Assembly: GCF_003858655.1 (NCBI RefSeq)
Contig: NZ_RQXV01000009.1
Span: 124,001-188,000, forward strand
Direction: 5' to 3'
DNA: 64,000 nucleotides
Origin: Amphritea balenae
Lineage (GTDB): Bacteria; Pseudomonadota; Gammaproteobacteria; Pseudomonadales; Balneatricaceae
Shown here: positions 60,667-64,000 of the stretch, in pieces
Layout of the letters: each line of letters opens with the position of its first letter
How positions within the stretch are numbered: the stretch's first letter is position 1
Made by a program: the position numbers and the translations under genes
The notes under the pieces: model-generated
What the model saw: the letters and a program-made list of their open reading frames with translations, nothing else
The model's database searches: none
Told to the model about the DNA's origin: nothing

Positions 60667-61714
60667 CGGGGTATTGATTAGCCATATCGGGCAGATCCGG
60701 GTGTTTCCCAAGGCGCTGATGCATAAGGGGACTGGTTGTTGTGTATTGCAGTGTTGCCTTTCGTGTGGGCTCTAACTGCTCTTTAATGGCAAACGCCGCT
60801 AATGCCGCTTCGTGAAAACCACTTAAAATCAATTTTCGTTTGCCCGGGTAGTAATTGATATCACCAACGGCGTAGATCCCTTTACGGTTCGTAGCAAAGG
60901 AATCAGTGCGTACCTTTATCTGCTTTTGATACAGCTCCAGCCCCCAGCTTTCATAACCCGTGCTATCGGGTGTCAGGCCGAAAAATACCAGCAGATGATC
61001 AAGCTGTGCTGTCCTAACCACCTGATCACGACCTTTAACCCGCACCGATTTCAGCGTGGTTTGTTCAGCAACATAATCAATGATCCGTCCCTGAAAAAAT
61101 AACATCTCTTGCTGAGCACAACTTTCCTGCATCGCTTTGATGGTTACGGGATGGGCTCTAAAGCGATCTGAGCGATGTATTAACGTCACCGATGCGGCGA
61201 CCCCACGTAGAGCCAGCGACCAGTCCAGTGCAGAATCCCCTCCGCCAACGATGACCAGGTGTTTATCCCGGTGTATCTCTTTATCTTGTACCTTATAAAA
61301 AACTGAACGCCCCTCCAGCTGCTCTAATCCCTCTATTTTGAGTTTTACCGGCCGGAAAGCGCCTGCTCCTCCGGCAATAATGACCGCACTACAGGCAATG
61401 CTCAGGCCTGACGCACAGATAACCTTAAAGTCTCCTGCTTCGCCTTGTATACCAATAACCCGCTGATGAAACAGAAACTCAGCATTAAAAGGCTCTATCT
61501 GTTGCATTAACTGCCCGGTCAAATCTGCCGCACTGATTTCAGGAATCGCCGGAATATCATAAATAGGTTTATCCGGATAAAGGTTGATACATTGACCCCC
61601 CGATTCACCCAGTGCATCGATAACGGTGACACTCAGCCCTTGCAATCCTAGCTCAAACACCTGAAACAAACCGCAAGGTCCGGCACCAATCACAACCACA
61701 TCAGATCTGAGCAT
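60650..61714 (-). CDS. Thioredoxin-reductase-like ferredoxin-NADP reductase
   Basis: 354 residues. FAD motif VVVIGAGPCGLFQVFELG, CINLYPDKPIYDIPAIPEI, NADP motif LVIVGGGDSALDWSL, and GIYAVGDINYYPGKRKLI. It lacks the redox-active CxxC of thioredoxin reductase, so it belongs to the ferredoxin/flavodoxin-NADP reductase group. It overlaps the hemerythrin gene upstream by 14 bases and may feed electrons to it or to a nitric-oxide-reducing partner. Confidence 0.85.
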   Translation of the reverse strand: MLRSDVVVIGAGPCGLFQVFELGLQGLSVTVIDALGESGGQCINLYPDKPIYDIPAIPEISAADLTGQLMQQIEPFNAEFLFHQRVIGIQGEAGDFKVICASGLSIACSAVIIAGGAGAFRPVKLKIEGLEQLEGRSVFYKVQDKEIHRDKHLVIVGGGDSALDWSLALRGVAASVTLIHRSDRFRAHPVTIKAMQESCAQQEMLFFQGRIIDYVAEQTTLKSVRVKGRDQVVRTAQLDHLLVFFGLTPDSTGYESWGLELYQKQIKVRTDSFATNRKGIYAVGDINYYPGKRKLILSGFHEAALAAFAIKEQLEPTRKATLQYTTTSPLMHQRLGKHPDLPDMANQYPATQPQ

Positions 61715-62117
61715 GTTCCCCCCTTATCATTCTACTTAGATATTCATCACCAAATTCAGACTCTAACCAGTTAAACAGCTCTCTCTCCTCAAAGCGTATA
61801 TGCAGCTTTAGTCGCTCACTAAGCGTTGCAGCACTCATATAATCAGAGGTGTTAAGAAGCGCCCTTATCTGCTGGTGATCAGATCTGAATCGGTTTAACA
61901 AATGATGATCGGTATGGCTTAAACCCAACTCTTTAAGCAACGTCTCCTCTTCTTCAAAATGCGGTAGTAACTCTTTGACCAGGCTTACTCTTAACAGTGA
62001 CCACTCCCGGTTACCCTCTGCAGGATCGCAGCTTGATATCCGGAGTAATTTCTTGCTCAGCACCAGCGCCCTGTGATGTTCGCGGCTAAGTTGTTTTAAC
62101 GCCTCTGATCGTTTCAC
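61701..62117 (-). CDS. Hemerythrin-domain protein of the NsrR cluster
   Basis: 138 residues if it starts at GTG 62117 (VKRSEALKQLSREHHRAL), which follows GGAGAG; the frame is open to ATG 62171. Ligands H-H in REHHRAL, HFEEEE, H in RSDHQQI, and HIRFEERELF form a hemerythrin site. Two NsrR-like boxes lie upstream, so it is probably induced by nitric oxide, with a likely role in nitric-oxide or iron handling. Confidence 0.8.
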   Translation of the reverse strand: MKRSEALKQLSREHHRALVLSKKLLRISSCDPAEGNREWSLLRVSLVKELLPHFEEEETLLKELGLSHTDHHLLNRFRSDHQQIRALLNTSDYMSAATLSERLKLHIRFEERELFNWLESEFGDEYLSRMIRGEHAQI

Positions 62118-62137
62118 TGCTACTCTCCAAACATCAT

Positions 62138-62197
62138 ATAACATGTAATTCAAATACATTTTAGAAATCATATTATCAGGTATTTGAAATACATCAA
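62138..62197. promoter_or_regulatory. Two NsrR-like boxes upstream of the hemerythrin gene
   Basis: AACATGTAATTCAAATACAT (62141-62160) and GTATTTGAAATACATC (62180-62195) are palindromic and match the ATGTATTT-AAATACAT pattern of NsrR sites. The second is almost perfectly symmetric. Confidence 0.6.
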
Positions 62198-62350
62198 TAA
62201 AAACAGATCGGTTAATAATATATTATTAGAGAGTCAGGCAAGGGATTTCATAAAGAAAGGAATTGATAATGAAAGGAATCTTACTCAGAACAGCTCCCGC
62301 ACCTGCAGGAGCTTTCGTAACACATTCGCTACCAGAGTATAATAAGAGAG

Positions 62351-62836
62351 TTACTTAAGCTCTAACTTCTGAGGAGAAACAAGGACACCGTTGTTATCGG
62401 CATAGATATAGTGACCAGGCTTAAAGGTAACACCACCAAACGTCACATCAATATTCAGTTCGCCCAGCCCTTTTTTATCGGTTTTCATTGGATGCACACC
62501 GAGTGACTGAACACCAAGTTCCAGCTCAGAAATTGCATTCACATCACGAATACAGCCATAGATAATAATGCCTGACCAGCCATTCTTTGCCGCTTTTTCA
62601 GCCAGCATATCGCCCAGCATTGCGCGGCGCATTGAACCACCACCATCAACTACAAGAACTCGCCCTTCACCAGGCAAAGCCACTTGTTCGCGAACCAGAG
62701 AATTGTCTTCAAACGCCTTCAGAGTAACAATCTCACCACCAAATCGCTCACGGCCACCAAAATTACCAAACATAGGTTCTACAACCTTAACAAGCTCTGG
62801 AAACTGATCGCATAATTCTGGTAAAAGATCTTCCAT
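62351..62836 (-). CDS. rraA: RraA family protein
   Basis: 161 residues: [62 protein letters not shown] and [22 protein letters not shown]. Matches RraA, which binds RNase E; relatives with the same fold are 4-hydroxy-4-methyl-2-oxoglutarate or oxaloacetate lyases using the G-G-S-x-R-R region. Length and sequence favour RraA proper. RBS AAGGAG before ATG 62836. Confidence 0.88.
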   Translation of the reverse strand: MEDLLPELCDQFPELVKVVEPMFGNFGGRERFGGEIVTLKAFEDNSLVREQVALPGEGRVLVVDGGGSMRRAMLGDMLAEKAAKNGWSGIIIYGCIRDVNAISELELGVQSLGVHPMKTDKKGLGELNIDVTFGGVTFKPGHYIYADNNGVLVSPQKLELK

Positions 62837-62968
62837 CTTTAAACTCCTTGGTTATTTTTTTAGACTTTTTTCGAACAAGATAATCGCCTATATCACGACA
62901 GATTGCACTACCACTAAGGGACCAGTATTTTGTTGACCATAATCCAGGCAAAGTTTATCCCAGTAGAT

Positions 62969-64000
62969 TCAGTACTCTACTGCACAGATGCAGTTACGCC
63001 CTTTACGTTTAGCTTCTATCAACTCATAGTCAGCCGCCTGGATAAGCGATGATATGTCATTTACATAACTTCTAAAGCTGACCAAACCAATACTGCAGGT
63101 AATGTTGACAGGTTTACCCATATGCGTGACTGAATTTAACTGGATCTGACTTCTGATCTGCTCCGCTTTCGTTTCGGCTACAGCAAGAGATAGAGATGGC
63201 ATTAAAAGAATAAACTGATCGCTGGATAGACGGCCAATCAGGTCCTTTTCGCGCAAATGAGCCGATATTAATTCAACAAACCGAACCAACACCCTATCAC
63301 CGGCTATTTGTCCGTAACTACCGTTAATATCCTTAAAAAAATCGATATCAAGTAACATGACAGTCAGAGGCAATGCCCTGGGATCATTCTTGCCCAGGAC
63401 ATCCCGGGTAGCCATATACCAGGCCCTTCGATTGAATACTGTGGTTAATTCATCGGTCATCGAACGCTTGTGAAGATTCGATGAAAGCTCAAAGCTCATT
63501 TGGCCATTCTGATGCACTTTATAAATAGAGACATACACAAAGATAAGCAAGCCTGACAGATAGATTACATAGGTAATGATCAGGTTTAGCCCTTCGTCAC
63601 TATAAGCTATTAATAAAAAACAAACCGAAAGCGTCAGTATTACCAGAATTGGTACAAGCTGCTTTAAATTCAAAAGCGGCGCGATAATGAGTGCAGCAAA
63701 GAGAAAATAAAACAGAGTAAAGGGTGTGAAAACGATCATTTTTGGCGTGATAATAAAGAAAAAGATAGTCAGTAATATGCTGACAACGCCAAATCCGCAT
63801 ACAATCAGCGTAAAGTGCTTATCACTGCTACAGCGGGTAATGTAATAACTAATACAAAGAATCAGAAAAGCAGCCAACGCCATAAGTACTAAAGCTAACT
63901 GGCCCGTTTCCGGATGAGTATAAAGAAAGCTGATACCAAAAATTATGTTGATTGCTGCCCCGAACAGCAACAGAGGTTGAAAAACCGGGAGGATTTGTCG
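62969..64000 (-). CDS. Membrane GGDEF-like protein, partial at window edge
   Basis: At least 343 codons; the frame stays open to the end of the window, so the start lies outside. Six or more membrane helices fill the N-terminal 150 residues, followed by a diguanylate-cyclase-like domain (MTDELTTVFNRRAWYMATRD, MLLDIDFFKDINGSYGQIAGDRVL). At the place of the active-site GGDEF the sequence reads RLSSDQFIL, so cyclase activity is doubtful and a c-di-GMP-sensing or inactive role is more likely. Transcribed toward rraA. Confidence 0.8.
   Translation of the reverse strand, partial: RQILPVFQPLLLFGAAINIIFGISFLYTHPETGQLALVLMALAAFLILCISYYITRCSSDKHFTLIVCGFGVVSILLTIFFFIITPKMIVFTPFTLFYFLFAALIIAPLLNLKQLVPILVILTLSVCFLLIAYSDEGLNLIITYVIYLSGLLIFVYVSIYKVHQNGQMSFELSSNLHKRSMTDELTTVFNRRAWYMATRDVLGKNDPRALPLTVMLLDIDFFKDINGSYGQIAGDRVLVRFVELISAHLREKDLIGRLSSDQFILLMPSLSLAVAETKAEQIRSQIQLNSVTHMGKPVNITCSIGLVSFRSYVNDISSLIQAADYELIEAKRKGRNCICAVEY

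Noticed and set aside
1-64000. tRNA or rRNA genes
   Set aside because: No cloverleaf-like sequence or rRNA signature was noticed while reading. A covariance search was not possible.

Overview
The window looks like chromosomal DNA of a facultatively anaerobic, probably denitrifying and probably marine gammaproteobacterium. Pointers are an rnfABCDGEH operon with rnfH, a cassette array of the chromosomal-integron kind, a Marinobacter-like fatty acyl-CoA reductase and an NsrR nitric-oxide response cluster. Lineage is inferred from gene content and was not tested by any search. Its centre of gravity is oxygen-independent breakdown of phenylacetate to benzoyl-CoA and part of the benzoyl-CoA route down to acetyl-CoA.

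Layout. 1-4560: an AT-richer run of short, mostly unrelated genes, each followed by an attC-like site (TAACAA...GGCGTTRnnC). No integron integrase is visible. 4800-7400: 2-oxoglutarate:ferredoxin oxidoreductase (korA with fused gamma-alpha, korB). 7650-14060: an unknown gene and rnfABCDGEH, with a duplicated gene junction between rnfG and rnfE. 14100-19515: fdhD and the molybdenum enzyme padBCD (phenylacetyl-CoA to phenylglyoxylate), again with a duplicated junction between padB and padC. 19660-24170: ferritin-like protein, ferredoxin-NADP reductase, MarR, thiol peroxidase, thioesterase, CBS-ACT protein. 24200-28860: a Liv-type ABC importer. 29170-30775: two IclR paralogues. 31100-37940: hotdog thioesterase, padEFGHI (phenylglyoxylate to benzoyl-CoA) and padJ (phenylacetate-CoA ligase). 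37950-41600: a mobile island with a short tyrosine recombinase, a dead recombinase fragment and nested palindromic repeats. 41640-48820: acs-hbd-ech operon, divergent aldehyde ferredoxin oxidoreductase carrying a MoaD-like tail, hemerythrin protein. 49330-56310: BzdR/BoxR-type regulator, thiolase, hydrolase, glutaryl-CoA dehydrogenase, and divergent had-oah. 56660-62170: nitric-oxide response genes around nsrR plus the acyl-CoA reductase. 62350-64000: rraA and a membrane GGDEF-like protein cut by the window edge.

How it fits together: phenylacetate is imported (Liv system, inferred), activated (PadJ), oxidised at the alpha carbon (PadBCD) and oxidatively decarboxylated (PadEFGHI) to benzoyl-CoA. 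KorAB, Rnf and FprA can supply reduced ferredoxin for ring reduction. Had and Oah act after ring reduction, and thiolase, glutaryl-CoA dehydrogenase, crotonase and 3-hydroxybutyryl-CoA dehydrogenase finish the lower pathway. The benzoyl-CoA reductase and dienoyl-CoA hydratase genes are not in the window.

The strongest new signal is regulatory. A palindrome TTCC-N7-GGAA occurs in five of the intergenic regions that serve this pathway (fdhD-pad, liv, iclR/pad, acs/aor, gcd/had). In five promoters it lies 54-57 bp upstream of a TGCAyTATA-like -10 element, which suggests one IclR-type activator for the whole catabolic regulon. Other notable items are the AOR-MoaD fusion, two independent gene-junction duplications that create translationally coupled mini-ORFs, and a recombinase gene flanked by inverted copies of a palindromic repeat. 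All calls were made by eye from the sequence.
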